Source: JANMES01 sp038229715
GTDB lineage: Bacteria; Planctomycetota; Phycisphaerae; Tepidisphaerales; Tepidisphaeraceae
Length of the DNA: 64,000 nt
Assembly (NCBI GenBank): GCA_038229715.1
Contig: JBBROD010000002.1
Coordinates: 28,126-92,125 of the forward strand
Direction: 5' to 3'
The position numbers and the translations under genes were made by a program. The first letter of the stretch is position 1. Every line of letters begins with the position of its first letter. The notes beneath the pieces are model-generated. The model was given only the letters and a program-made list of their open reading frames with translations. It made no database searches and had not been told where the DNA came from. Below are positions 1-7,633 of the stretch, piece after piece.

Positions 1-420
1 TTTCAGGTACTCGGCGATCCGCGCCATGAACCCGACCACCGGCAGGTGCGCCGGCCAGATGTTCAGCACTTGAACGGCTTCCAGCGGAAGCACCGCCATC
101 AAAAACGCGTCGGACGAAGCCGGGTGGTTGGCGACGAACACGAACGGCGGTTTCGCGTCCGGCTGACGATCGACATACCGCACCGTCACCCACGGCCAGC
201 CGGTCCTGATCACACACGCGCCGTACCAACTGATCGAACGCCGGATCAGCCGGCGGTTCGCGCGGTCGTCGCGCGTCACCAGCCGATGCAGCCCCGCGTA
301 ACTCAGGCCGATCACGCCGAAAAGCACGGTCAGCAGGATAACCAGCGTGTAAACTTGGACATTGAGCCAGCAGCAGGCCGCCAAATGCACCAGCGAGCGT
401 GGGGCCGCGCTGAGCTTCAT
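1..420 (-). CDS. 1-acyl-sn-glycerol-3-phosphate acyltransferase (PlsC-like), partial
   Basis: Reading the minus strand from an ATG at 418-420 gives 140 open codons that run off the left edge, so the C-terminus is missing. A hydrophobic N-terminal segment (about residues 14-36) is followed by the acyltransferase block NHPASSDAFLMA, which carries the H-x4-D catalytic motif of PlsC-type enzymes. It starts 3 bp after the stop of the acyl carrier protein gene, so the two are surely co-transcribed. The family transfers acyl chains to glycerophosphates at the inner membrane. With the adjacent ACP and the divergent LpxL-like acyltransferase this may be a specialised lipid locus rather than the housekeeping plsC. 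Confidence 0.85.
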   Translation of the reverse strand, partial: MKLSAAPRSLVHLAACCWLNVQVYTLVILLTVLFGVIGLSYAGLHRLVTRDDRANRRLIRRSISWYGACVIRTGWPWVTVRYVDRQPDAKPPFVFVANHPASSDAFLMAVLPLEAVQVLNIWPAHLPVVGFMARIAEYLK

Positions 421-423
421 GGG

Positions 424-684
424 TCAGGCCTTGTTCTGCTCGCCGCGGATGAGGATGAGGTAGTTGTACAGATCCTGCATCGTGCGGATGGCCCGCACGC
501 GCTCGTCGTCACGCACCTGCACGCTGAAGCGTTTCTGGATCGCCGCCACCAAGTCAACCACGTCGAGGCTATCCAGCCCGAGATCGCCGAAAATCTGCGC
601 GTCCGGCTTCACGTTCTCCGGCGGGATTTCAAAGGAATCGATGAACACTTCGTTCACGGCTTGGATCAGTTCTGCATCGGTCAT
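424..684 (-). CDS. Acyl carrier protein
   Basis: An 86-residue acidic protein starting MTDAELIQAV. It has the normal ACP length and contains the phosphopantetheine attachment motif GLDSLD with the modified serine at residue 39. The open frame extends upstream to 765, but that part reads through an intergenic inverted repeat, so the internal ATG at 684 is preferred. It lies 3 bp before the PlsC-like gene on the same strand. ACPs carry growing or finished acyl chains as thioesters; here the partners are probably the flanking acyltransferases. It could be a dedicated rather than the housekeeping ACP, since no fab genes are adjacent. Confidence 0.92.
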   Translation of the reverse strand: MTDAELIQAVNEVFIDSFEIPPENVKPDAQIFGDLGLDSLDVVDLVAAIQKRFSVQVRDDERVRAIRTMQDLYNYLILIRGEQNKA

Positions 685-736
685 GGATGATCGAGAGTCT
701 AACGGCGGATGAATCACTCCGCTACAGGCAGAGGGA

Positions 737-840
737 ATTAGCCACAGATGAACACGGATGAACACAGATATGCAAAGATAACCAAAGATAAAAACATGTC
801 ATTTCTGATCTGTGTTGATCTGTGTTCATCTGTGGCTAAT
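737..840. repeat. Inverted repeat, 'ACAGATGAACAC' word family
   Basis: Arms at 737-769 and 808-840 are 33 bp and differ at two positions. Each arm is built from imperfect tandem 10-mers (AGATGAACAC). It sits between two divergent genes, so it cannot be a shared transcription terminator. Related word families occur at 16341-16432 and 47217-47396. Confidence 0.9.
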
Positions 841-869
841 TTTCTGGATAAGTCTTAAAACATTCGCCG

Positions 870-1856
870 ATGGCCGGTGTCGATCCGCAAAACCTCATGC
901 CCGCCGACACCGACGCCGCCCGGCCGGCCGGGTGGGCGCAGCGGGGGATCGGGTCGCATCGGCAGCATCGGTTTTTCTATTACCTGATGAAGTACGGCGG
1001 ACGCGCTCGCGGCTACCACATGGCCAACATCGCCACGCTTTGGTACGCGCTGTTCTACCCCAGCGTGCGCCGGCGGTGCCGGTTTTATCTCGATCGGCGG
1101 TTTCCTGATCGCCGCGGGTTCTTCCAGAAGTTTTTCGACACCTACCGCCTGCTCCGCTGCTACGGGCACACGCTGGTCGACATGATGGTGCTCGGGATGT
1201 TCGGGCCGAAATCGCTCGTTGCGGTCAGTCCGGATCACGACCGCTTGTTGGAATTAGCCGCTGGCGCATCTGGATTCACTGTGTTGCACGCGCACGTCGG
1301 TTGCTGGCAAATCGGCATGTCGACGCTTGGCGAACTGCAAAAAAAAGTGTCGATCCTAATGATCCCCGAGCCGCGCACGACGGCGATGTTCGCCAGCCAT
1401 GATTTCTCCGTCATCGACCCGCGCACCGGCATGCAGAGCGTGATGGAGATGACCGAATCACTGCTGGCCGGCAGTGTGTTGGCGCTCACCGGCGATCGCA
1501 CGATGGGCGACGAAGCCAACACCGCCGCCGTGCAGTTCCTCGGCGGTAGGGTGCAATTCCCGATCACGCCGTTCAAACTCGCCAGCGCGACGGGTACTCC
1601 GATCTTCGTCCTGACCGCGCCCAAAACCAGCCGGGGAACGTACGAGTTGCGATTGAGCAGGGTGATCGAAGTCCCGCCGAAAGTGGGGCGTGATCCGCAG
1701 GCCTACGCACCGTACGTGCAGCAGTTCGCGGAGGTGATCGAGCAGTTTGTGATGGAATACCCGTGGCAGTTCCATAACTTTTACGATCTGTGGAACGCTG
1801 CGCCACCGGCCGAACCGCTTCTGGTCCCTTCTCCCTTCGGGAGAAGGCCAGGATGA
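870..1856 (+). CDS. LpxL/HtrB-like lysophospholipid acyltransferase family protein
   Basis: A 328-residue protein of the lipid A acyltransferase-like superfamily (membrane-associated acyl transfer from acyl-ACP or acyl-CoA). The core motif reads HAHVGCWQ at residues 140-147. The family normally has H-x4-D/E with the acid four residues after the histidine gap; here that place is glutamine 147. A second conserved-looking block, TGDRTMGDE, lies near residue 205. The last dozen or so codons run through the left arm of an inverted repeat (1818-1946), so the natural C-terminus probably ends near FYDLWN and the tail is repeat-derived. It is divergent from the ACP-PlsC pair and likely serves the same lipid pathway. 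Confidence 0.8.
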   Translation: MAGVDPQNLMPADTDAARPAGWAQRGIGSHRQHRFFYYLMKYGGRARGYHMANIATLWYALFYPSVRRRCRFYLDRRFPDRRGFFQKFFDTYRLLRCYGHTLVDMMVLGMFGPKSLVAVSPDHDRLLELAAGASGFTVLHAHVGCWQIGMSTLGELQKKVSILMIPEPRTTAMFASHDFSVIDPRTGMQSVMEMTESLLAGSVLALTGDRTMGDEANTAAVQFLGGRVQFPITPFKLASATGTPIFVLTAPKTSRGTYELRLSRVIEVPPKVGRDPQAYAPYVQQFAEVIEQFVMEYPWQFHNFYDLWNAAPPAEPLLVPSPFGRRPG

Positions 1857-1946
1857 GGGCCGACCGCCAACATGGGTCATTACACAAACAAGGCCGCCCG
1901 CCGACGCCCCTCACCTAACCTCTCCCGAAGGGAGAGGGACCAGAAG
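1818..1946. repeat. Inverted repeat, 'CCCTCTCCCGAAGGGAGAGGG' type arms
   Basis: Arms at 1818-1843 and 1922-1946 match except for one indel. Each arm is itself a small hairpin (CTCCC-TTC-GGGAG). The stop codon of the upstream acyltransferase (1854-1856) lies inside the element. Confidence 0.88.
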
Positions 1947-2002
1947 CCCCCCCCGAGCGTGGCAACTTGCTTCGATGCGTTCTTCTCCCGTACAAATAGC
2001 CC

Positions 2003-2959
2003 ATGCCCGATCTCTCAGTCACCCTCGCCGGCTTGAAGCTGGCCAATCCCACGATGACTTGCTCAGGCACCTGCGGCTATGCGTTTGAGTACGCCGACTT
2101 TATGGACCTTTCCAAACTCGGGGCGTTCGTCACCAAGTCAATCACGCGCGAAGAGCGCCCGGGCAACAATCCCACGCGCATCGTCGAAACCCGCGGCGGG
2201 ATGCTGAACGCCATCGGCCTGGCGAACGTCGGGCTGAAGCGCTTCCTGGCCGAGAAGGTGCCGCAACTGCGGAAGATGCCTTGCCCGGTGATCGCCAACG
2301 TCGCCGGCCATAGCTACGACGATTACATCGAGACGGTCGCCGCGATGGACTCACTCGATTGCATCGTCGGCGTGGAGTTGAACGTAAGTTGCCCGAACGT
2401 GAAGGACGGCCTGACGTTCGGCACGGACCCGGCCCGGCTGAAAGACCTCACCGGCCGGGTGAAAAAAGTCCTGCCGCACAAGCCGCTGATCGTGAAGCTG
2501 AGCCCGAATGTGGAAGACATCGTCGCCACCGCTCGCGGGGCGATCGAAGGCGGGGCGGACGTGCTCTCGCTGGTCAACACGTTCACCGCGATGGCTGTCG
2601 ATATTTGGAAGCGCAAGCCGCGTCTCGCCAACGTCACCGGCGGGCTGAGTGGTCCGGCGATCAAGCCGATCGCGCTGCACCTGGTCAGCCGGGTGTACCG
2701 CAACATCGCCAAAAGCACCGGCACGCCGCTAATCGGCATGGGCGGCGTACAAACGTGGCAGGACGCGGTCGAGTTCACGCTGGCCGGCGCGACAGCGGTG
2801 GCCATCGGCACGGCGCTGTTCGTCGACCCGGCCACGCCGAACAAAATTTGCGACGGGCTGGCGGGCTATCTGGATAAAATGAAGGTGGACCGGCTGGCCG
2901 ACTTGGTCGGCACGCTGGAAATGCCGGGCGATCAGCCGGCGCGGGCGCCGTATCCTTGA
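2003..2959 (+). CDS. pyrD: Dihydroorotate dehydrogenase, class 1B catalytic subunit
   Basis: This 318-residue flavoprotein oxidises dihydroorotate to orotate in pyrimidine synthesis. The TIM-barrel signature includes TKSIT near residue 45, the NVSCPNVK block with the catalytic base Cys130 (class 1 enzymes use Cys, class 2 Ser), IVKLSPN near 165 and the FMN phosphate-binding IGMGGVQ and AIGTALF segments. The extra length and sequence style fit the 1B (PyrDB) type, which normally pairs with the PyrK iron-sulfur/FAD electron-transfer subunit. No pyrK is adjacent here, so the partner must be elsewhere or absent. The start is the first in-frame ATG, close behind the upstream repeat. Confidence 0.95.
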   Translation: MPDLSVTLAGLKLANPTMTCSGTCGYAFEYADFMDLSKLGAFVTKSITREERPGNNPTRIVETRGGMLNAIGLANVGLKRFLAEKVPQLRKMPCPVIANVAGHSYDDYIETVAAMDSLDCIVGVELNVSCPNVKDGLTFGTDPARLKDLTGRVKKVLPHKPLIVKLSPNVEDIVATARGAIEGGADVLSLVNTFTAMAVDIWKRKPRLANVTGGLSGPAIKPIALHLVSRVYRNIAKSTGTPLIGMGGVQTWQDAVEFTLAGATAVAIGTALFVDPATPNKICDGLAGYLDKMKVDRLADLVGTLEMPGDQPARAPYP

Positions 2960-2966
2960 GGAATTC

Positions 2967-3023
2967 GTAGGTTGGGTTTCAACCTACCGAGTCCGACAAA
3001 AAACGGTGGGTGGAAACCAACCC
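2967..3023. repeat. Inverted repeat with local hairpin after pyrD
   Basis: 2967-2987 forms a hairpin (GTAGGTT, 7-nt loop, AACCTAC). A degenerate inverted partner (GGTGGGTGGAAACCAACCCA) lies at about 3004-3023. It could end pyrD mRNA, but there is no T-run. Confidence 0.6.
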
Positions 3024-3054
3024 AGCATCGCTAGCAACTTGCCAAGGCAGTCCA

Positions 3055-3624
3055 ATGTGGCGCCGACTATTCGACGTATTTTCTGGCCTTTCGTCGCTGC
3101 TATTTTTGGCGACGGCAATTCTCTGGGTTCACAGCTATTACGCCAGCGATATGTGGAACCGCCGTGCTCCATCAGGCCAATTGCACTTTCTAAATGAACA
3201 GACGGTTCGTACCCATCGCGGGCAGCTTTGGTACGGCTGGCAGCACAACGGTGGCTTCGCGACTCTGATGGTTGATGCCCATTGGCCCAATTTTGAAGGG
3301 TTTCATTCCTCATCTCTTGGAATGAAAGGTCTGGAGATAACAGGCATGACGGGGCCGCAGGTCGCGGGATTCGCGTATCTGCAAGGAATCGCACTCAACA
3401 AAGGCGTTTTTTCTCGGGCTATCGTAATGCCCATGTGGGCCTTGCTTTTGATGACAATGGTGCTGCCCGCTGCTTGGTTTTATCTGCGCCCGCAGGCTCA
3501 TGAGAATGGAGTCTGTCAAAACTGCGGCTACGACCTCCGCGCCACGCCCGACCGCTGCCCCGAATGCGGCTGCGTGCCATTGCACACCAAAAAAGCTGAC
3601 GATGTGCCTGCTGATTCGGTATAA
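3055..3624 (+). CDS. Membrane protein with C-terminal zinc ribbon, unknown function
   Basis: About 189 residues if it starts at the ATG heading MWRRLFDVFSG; the frame is open back to 3010. It has a hydrophobic N-terminal segment (about 5-25), a soluble stretch rich in aromatic residues, a second membrane segment before FYLRPQA, and a C-terminal four-cysteine zinc ribbon (CQNCGYDLRATPDRCPEC). This ribbon tail is, from memory, very common in planctomycete proteins of unknown role. No function can be assigned. Its third positions are less GC-rich than those of pyrD and enolase, so it may be a more recent acquisition. Confidence 0.7.
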   Translation: MWRRLFDVFSGLSSLLFLATAILWVHSYYASDMWNRRAPSGQLHFLNEQTVRTHRGQLWYGWQHNGGFATLMVDAHWPNFEGFHSSSLGMKGLEITGMTGPQVAGFAYLQGIALNKGVFSRAIVMPMWALLLMTMVLPAAWFYLRPQAHENGVCQNCGYDLRATPDRCPECGCVPLHTKKADDVPADSV

Positions 3625-3644
3625 TCAGCAGGCGAGGTATACGC

Positions 3645-3917
3645 ATGACTCAACTTTCGATCAAACTCCCCGCCAAGCTCGAAGCCAAGGCCAGAGCCCG
3701 CGCCGTCCAAGGCGGTCACGATACGTTGGATTCTTATTTGAAGTCACTCGTTATTGAGGACATCGACGAATATCTCGATCCCAAGATCGAACAACTTCTC
3801 ATCGAGAGACTGGATGACCCGAGGCCTGATATTGAGGCCACGCCTGAGTTTTGGAAAAACCTTCATGCCCGAATCCAGCGGAAGGTGGCCAAGCAAAGCA
3901 AGGGCAAGAAGAAATGA
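3645..3917 (+). CDS. Antitoxin of ParD/RHH type (putative)
   Basis: A 90-residue, highly charged protein. The N-terminus (MTQLSIKLPAKLEAKA) resembles the beta-strand and helix start of ribbon-helix-helix antitoxins; the middle is acidic (ERLDDPRPDIEATPEF) and the C-terminus strongly basic. The stop codon overlaps the start of the next gene (ATGA at 3914-3917), the classic antitoxin-toxin arrangement. Expected role: bind and neutralise the downstream ParE-like toxin and repress the pair's own promoter. Assignment rests mainly on gene order and partner type. Confidence 0.7.
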   Translation: MTQLSIKLPAKLEAKARARAVQGGHDTLDSYLKSLVIEDIDEYLDPKIEQLLIERLDDPRPDIEATPEFWKNLHARIQRKVAKQSKGKKK

Positions 3918-4234
3918 GTTTGTTGATTCGCCTCCGTCCGCAGGCGGTGGAAGACGTTGAGCAGGTCTCAGTCTATCTGCAGGGTCGACATGAAGGTGCA
4001 TCGGCCCGTTTCCCAATTGCAGTACGGGAAACGCTGCAACGGATCGCCGAAATGCCGACGGCGTCCAGTCTGGCATTTCCTCGCAGCCGGCGACTCGGTG
4101 GGGTCCGGTCGTGGAGCGTAGGGGGATTCAGAAACTATCTTATTCTTCACTTGATCGATGGAGACTTCCTTCGCGTTGTCGGTGTGCTGCACGGTGCTCG
4201 GGATTTACGTAAGCTTCTTAAACGCCGTATTTGA
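3914..4234 (+). CDS. ParE/RelE-superfamily toxin
   Basis: A 106-residue basic protein starting MSLLIRLRPQAVEDV. The early 'RLRPQAVEDVEQVSVYL' segment, the central RRLGGVRSW and the late DFLRVVGVLHGARDLRKLL match the usual ParE/RelE fold pattern (N-terminal helix pair, then a beta sheet ending in a His/Arg-rich strand). ParE proteins poison gyrase; RelE proteins cut mRNA on the ribosome. Sequence alone favours ParE. Start chosen from the 4-base overlap with the antitoxin stop rather than the upstream ATG at 3851, which would overlap the antitoxin by 67 bases. Confidence 0.8.
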   Translation: MSLLIRLRPQAVEDVEQVSVYLQGRHEGASARFPIAVRETLQRIAEMPTASSLAFPRSRRLGGVRSWSVGGFRNYLILHLIDGDFLRVVGVLHGARDLRKLLKRRI

Positions 4235-4250
4235 AGCAGTTTGCTCCGCG

Positions 4251-4278
4251 TTGACACCTTTCCCCACGCGCATAGACT
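4251..4278 (+). promoter_or_regulatory. Sigma-70-type promoter of eno
   Basis: TTGACA at 4251-4256, 16-bp spacer, TAGACT at 4273-4278. Transcription would start near 4285 and leave a leader of about 70 nt before enolase. Confidence 0.65.
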
Positions 4279-4355
4279 GCTCGATTCAGTAGTGGCTGGG
4301 CTCGCATGATGGCGAGCGGTCGCCGACGACAAGACGATTCACCAAAGAGGTTTCT

Positions 4356-5660
4356 ATGAGCATCAATATCGAATTCATCAAAGGCCGGCAGGTTTTGGAT
4401 AGTCGCGGCAATCCAACCGTTGAAGTCGACGTCGTCCTTGAAGACGGCACGATCGGGACGGCCGCTGTGCCGTCGGGGGCTTCCACCGGGGAGCACGAAG
4501 CCTGCGAACTGCGCGACGATGACAAGAAGATGTGGGTCGGCAAGGGCGTTTCCAAGGCCGTCGATAATGTAAACACCAAAATCGCCCCGGAACTGATCGG
4601 GCTTGACCCGCGCGAGCAGGAATCGATCGACTCGCTCATGATCGAGCTCGACGGCACGCCGAACAAAGCCAAGCTGGGCGCGAACGCGCTGCTGGGCGTG
4701 TCGATGGCCGTCGCCAAGGCCGCGGCCGCTGCGTGCAACCTGCCGCTCTACCGCTACCTCGGCGGGCCGGGCGCTAAGACGCTGCCGGTGCCGATGATGA
4801 ACATCCTCAACGGCGGCAAGCACGCCGACAACACCGTCGATTTTCAGGAGTTCATGATTCAGCCGTGGGGTTTTGATTCGTTCACCGAAGCGCTCCGCGC
4901 CGGTGTTGAAATTTATCACGCGCTCAAGGGCGTGCTGAAAAAGCAAGGGCTTTCGACCGCCATCGGCGATGAGGGCGGATTTGCTCCGAACCTCAAGTCG
5001 AACGAAGACGCGCTCAAGATCATCGAAGAAGCCGTCGGCAAGGCCGGCTACAAGTGGGGCGAGCAGATCTTCGTCGCGCTCGACCCGGCCATGTCCGAAC
5101 TGTGGAATGAAGGAGAAAAGCTCGGCAAGAAAGGCTACTGCTTCTTCAAGAGCAACCCGAAGGAAGTTCTCTCGTCAGACGATGTCATCGGCATTTGGAC
5201 CGAGTGGGCGAAGAAGTACCCGATCCGCAGCATCGAAGACGGCCTGGCTGAGAACGACTGGGACGGCTGGAAGAAACTGACCGACACCATCGGTGCCAAG
5301 ACGCAATTGGTCGGCGACGATCTGTTCGTCACCAACAGCAAGTTCCTTAAGAAAGGCATCGACACCAAGACCGCCAACGCGATCCTGGTCAAGGTCAACC
5401 AGATCGGCACGCTGAGCGAAACGTTCGACGCGGTGAACATGGCGATGCGTAACGGCTACTCGGCCGTGCTGAGCCATCGCTCTGGCGAGACAGAGGACGC
5501 CACGATCGCCGACATTGCGGTCGCCACCAACTGCGGCCAGATCAAGACCGGCGCACCGGCGAGGTCCGATCGGGTGGCCAAGTACAACCAACTGCTCCGT
5601 ATCGAAGAACAGCTCGGCGAACAGGCCGTCTACGGCGGGAACCTCTGGAACAAGGGCTGA
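4356..5660 (+). CDS. eno: Enolase (phosphopyruvate hydratase)
   Basis: A 434-residue enzyme of normal family length that interconverts 2-phosphoglycerate and phosphoenolpyruvate in glycolysis. The N-terminus (IKGRQVLDSRGNPTVEVDV) and the SGASTGEHEA loop are canonical. The signature ILVKVNQIGTLSE puts the catalytic lysine near residue 346, and SHRSGETED puts the histidine near 374. The metal-binding acids occur in the DPAMSE, SIEDGLAENDW and LVGDDLFVTN blocks. A clear sigma-70-type promoter lies about 75 bp upstream, and the gene appears monocistronic, bounded downstream by a dispersed element. Confidence 0.98.
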   Translation: MSINIEFIKGRQVLDSRGNPTVEVDVVLEDGTIGTAAVPSGASTGEHEACELRDDDKKMWVGKGVSKAVDNVNTKIAPELIGLDPREQESIDSLMIELDGTPNKAKLGANALLGVSMAVAKAAAAACNLPLYRYLGGPGAKTLPVPMMNILNGGKHADNTVDFQEFMIQPWGFDSFTEALRAGVEIYHALKGVLKKQGLSTAIGDEGGFAPNLKSNEDALKIIEEAVGKAGYKWGEQIFVALDPAMSELWNEGEKLGKKGYCFFKSNPKEVLSSDDVIGIWTEWAKKYPIRSIEDGLAENDWDGWKKLTDTIGAKTQLVGDDLFVTNSKFLKKGIDTKTANAILVKVNQIGTLSETFDAVNMAMRNGYSAVLSHRSGETEDATIADIAVATNCGQIKTGAPARSDRVAKYNQLLRIEEQLGEQAVYGGNLWNKG

Positions 5661-5680
5661 TCTAAACGCCAATAGCTCTA

Positions 5681-5845
5681 TAGCACTCGCCTTTTTTCGT
5701 AGCGTGAGAATGACCGTTTGTCGTCATCCTGAGGTACGCCGAAGGATCTCGAACCTCGAAACCCGCTCGCAATCCGAGATCCTTCGGCGTACCTCAGGAT
5801 GACGAATTCTGAGTTTGCACGTACATCAAATTGCGCATCGCTCTA
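5681..5845 (+). mobile_element. ~165-bp palindromic element, 'GAGGTACGCCGAAGGATCTCG' family, copy A
   Basis: A core inverted repeat (CGTCATCCTGAGGTACGCC... and its complement ending ...CAGGATGACG) spans about 5719-5804. Sequence similarity to the copy at 14424-14592, which is inverted relative to this one, continues through the flanks to TAGAGCGA-like ends. The termini are themselves degenerate inverted repeats beginning with TA. This pattern fits a MITE-like element; no coding capacity. Confidence 0.75.
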
Positions 5846-5848
5846 AAT

Positions 5849-5896
5849 GAATCGCCCCGGAGAGTTCGCTGAAAACGCGAGAATCCGGGGCGATTC
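5849..5896. terminator. Strong hairpin upstream of the 5944 gene
   Basis: Perfect 13-bp stem (GAATCGCCCCGGA and its complement) at 5849-5861 and 5884-5896 around a 22-nt loop. There is no T-run, so intrinsic termination is uncertain; it could equally stabilise the 3' end of a transcript. Confidence 0.55.
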
Positions 5897-5943
5897 TGCG
5901 TCTGGGTTCAACGATTCATCTTTTGCCCTGCGTCGGTCCGATA

Positions 5944-6549
5944 ATGACCAAGACTGTTTTCCGAATGAGCGACGATTCCGATCTCATCTTCTCCCGGCGT
6001 AAACCCGCCAAGCCCGTGCCCTTGCCGCAGGTGGCCGATCGCGACGTGGCTCTTGCGCCTTCCGGTTCAACGGGCGCGTGGTGGTCGATTCCGATGCTCT
6101 GCGTCGGCCTGGCGGTGATCGCCTACTGCGTGATCGTGCCGGCCACCAACTCCAATCGGAAGTTTGTACTCGAGCGTGAAAAGCTCCATCGCGATCTGGA
6201 AGCGGTGGACAAGCAGATCGCCGTGAACGAAGAATTTCTCAAGCGTGTCGGTGGCGATCCGGAATTGGCCGAGAGGCTGGCGCAGCGGCAGATGAAGTTC
6301 ATCCGCGAAGGCACCAACGTGCTCGATCTGCCGACGCAGTCGTCGGCGAAGGATCAGATGAGTCCCTTCCTGCTGACGGCCATGCCGCAAGCCGCGCCGC
6401 TGGCGGAGTTGGCGCAGCAGCCGGGCGTGCTTGGCAAGCTGGCGTCGAATGAAAAGCTGCAGCTCTACACGATCGGCGGCGGTTTATTTCTGCTCGCGGT
6501 CGCGTTGGTGATGGGCGGGTCGTCGCAGCCGTCATCCGCGCGACGGTAG
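5944..6549 (+). CDS. Bitopic membrane protein with coiled coil, unknown function
   Basis: About 201 residues (alternative starts at 5923 and 5965). A polar, proline-rich N-terminus is followed by a membrane segment (WSIPMLCVGLAVIAYCVIV), a charged heptad-like stretch rich in Glu, Lys and Leu (REKLHRDLEAVDKQIAVNEE onward), a linker, and a second membrane segment near the C-terminus (YTIGGGLFLLAVALVMG). The topology of one helix followed by a coiled coil recalls FtsB/DivIC-type proteins, but the second helix does not fit and I do not propose that function. The stop codon TAG is the first bases of the next inverted repeat. Confidence 0.6.
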   Translation: MTKTVFRMSDDSDLIFSRRKPAKPVPLPQVADRDVALAPSGSTGAWWSIPMLCVGLAVIAYCVIVPATNSNRKFVLEREKLHRDLEAVDKQIAVNEEFLKRVGGDPELAERLAQRQMKFIREGTNVLDLPTQSSAKDQMSPFLLTAMPQAAPLAELAQQPGVLGKLASNEKLQLYTIGGGLFLLAVALVMGGSSQPSSARR

Positions 6550-6672
6550 GACAGACATTCCTGTCTGTCACGGGCGGATGGATTCATCCGTCCGATACAA
6601 CCGCACCAGTTTTAGAAGAGTACGAATCGATGCGTACATCGTTTCGTGACAGACAAGAATGTCTGTCCTACC
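6545..6672. repeat. Inverted repeat, 'GACAGACATTCCTGTCTGTC' family, copy 1
   Basis: Outer arms GGTAGGACAGACA... and ...TGTCTGTCCTACC bracket 128 bp. Each arm is a hairpin on its own (GACAGACA-4 nt-TGTCTGTC). Shared inner words (CACGGGCGGATG, CCGTCCG, TCGTGACAG) also occur in the copies at 11150-11275 and 56476-56579. It overlaps the upstream stop codon and ends 13 bp from the 3' end of the convergent AraC gene. Confidence 0.9.
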
Positions 6673-6684
6673 AGGACTTGCTGC

Positions 6685-7515
6685 TTACGTCTTGCGTCGA
6701 TCGGTCGGCGTCATCCCCAACTCCTCGTGATACACTCGGCTGAAGTGATTGGGGCAGGCGAACCCGCACACATGCGCCACTTCTTTCACCGACAGCGAGC
6801 TGTGTTTTAACAGATGATCCGCCTGCTCGATCCGCAGTTGCCGCAACCTAGCGGCGGGGCTTTTGCTGAACGATTTGGCGTACAGCCGCGTGAGTTGACT
6901 GCGCGACAGGCCGGTGATTGTCGCCAGATCGTCGACGCTGATCTCCGTCGCCAACCGCTCGCGCATAAACCGCTCGGCGGCGATGAGTCGGCGGTCGAGT
7001 GCGGGATCGTGCGCAACGACGGCGCTTTCGCCTTGACTCACGCAGCCCGCCAGCGACCAGAGCGCCGCCATCACGCCGGCTGTCCGGGTCTGGCCGGTGG
7101 CGCGGAGCGCGTCGGCCAAGTCTCTTGCGATTGCGATGGCGTTTTTCGGGTCGCCGGTATGCACGCGCAGCCGGTCGCCGTGATCGATGAACCCGTGCAG
7201 CGGGCCGACAGTTTCGTCCATGCGGAAGTCGATATAGACCGTCTCGACGGCGTTCGCATCACCGGCGCCCACCCAGTGATTCAGCCGCGGCGGGATCGCA
7301 CACGCAGCGCCGGCGGGGACGGTAATCCAATGGTCGTCGCTGTCGATCCGCATGCTGCCGGACAGGATGACCAGCACCTGCACCTCGCGGTGGTAATGTC
7401 GCCCGCAGGGGGAATGAAGGTGCTCCTCGACCTCGGCCACAAACGGCAGGCCGACCTCGGGGATCGACTGGTTATATCGCACGTGTCGGAAATTCTGTCC
7501 GCCGCTCAGTTTCAT
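6685..7515 (-). CDS. AraC-family transcriptional regulator with cupin sensor domain
   Basis: A 276-residue protein. The N-terminal half is an AraC-type cupin (HYHREVQVLVILSGSM near residues 40-55 is the metal- or ligand-binding strand pair). The C-terminal 100 residues are the double helix-turn-helix DNA-binding domain (ISVDDLATITGLSRSQLTRLYAKSF, then LSVKEVAHVCGFACPNHFSRVYHEELGMTP). It is divergent from the amidohydrolase-Rieske pair with 118 bp between the starts, so it very likely controls them in response to their substrate or product. The ligand cannot be named from sequence. Confidence 0.93.
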   Translation of the reverse strand: MKLSGGQNFRHVRYNQSIPEVGLPFVAEVEEHLHSPCGRHYHREVQVLVILSGSMRIDSDDHWITVPAGAACAIPPRLNHWVGAGDANAVETVYIDFRMDETVGPLHGFIDHGDRLRVHTGDPKNAIAIARDLADALRATGQTRTAGVMAALWSLAGCVSQGESAVVAHDPALDRRLIAAERFMRERLATEISVDDLATITGLSRSQLTRLYAKSFSKSPAARLRQLRIEQADHLLKHSSLSVKEVAHVCGFACPNHFSRVYHEELGMTPTDRRKT

Positions 7516-7633
7516 GGATTATGCGCCAAACAGATAGATATTGAAACAAACTGACTGTTGCTAAAGTCCCAATATAGGTTGATTATACTCCACGTCCGCT
7601 GAAAGAGCGATTCTTTCGGAAAGAACCATAGAA

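Noticed and set aside
46..690. 214-codon plus-strand ORF at the left edge
   Set aside because: Antisense to the PlsC-like and ACP genes, which carry clear motifs. Arg/His-rich shadow without a ribosome-binding site.
737..840. All inverted repeats as rho-independent terminators
   Set aside because: Most lack a T-run, have arms of 25-60 bp and occur between divergent genes. Only 18247-18279, 44570-44605 and 51010-51039 look like real intrinsic terminators.
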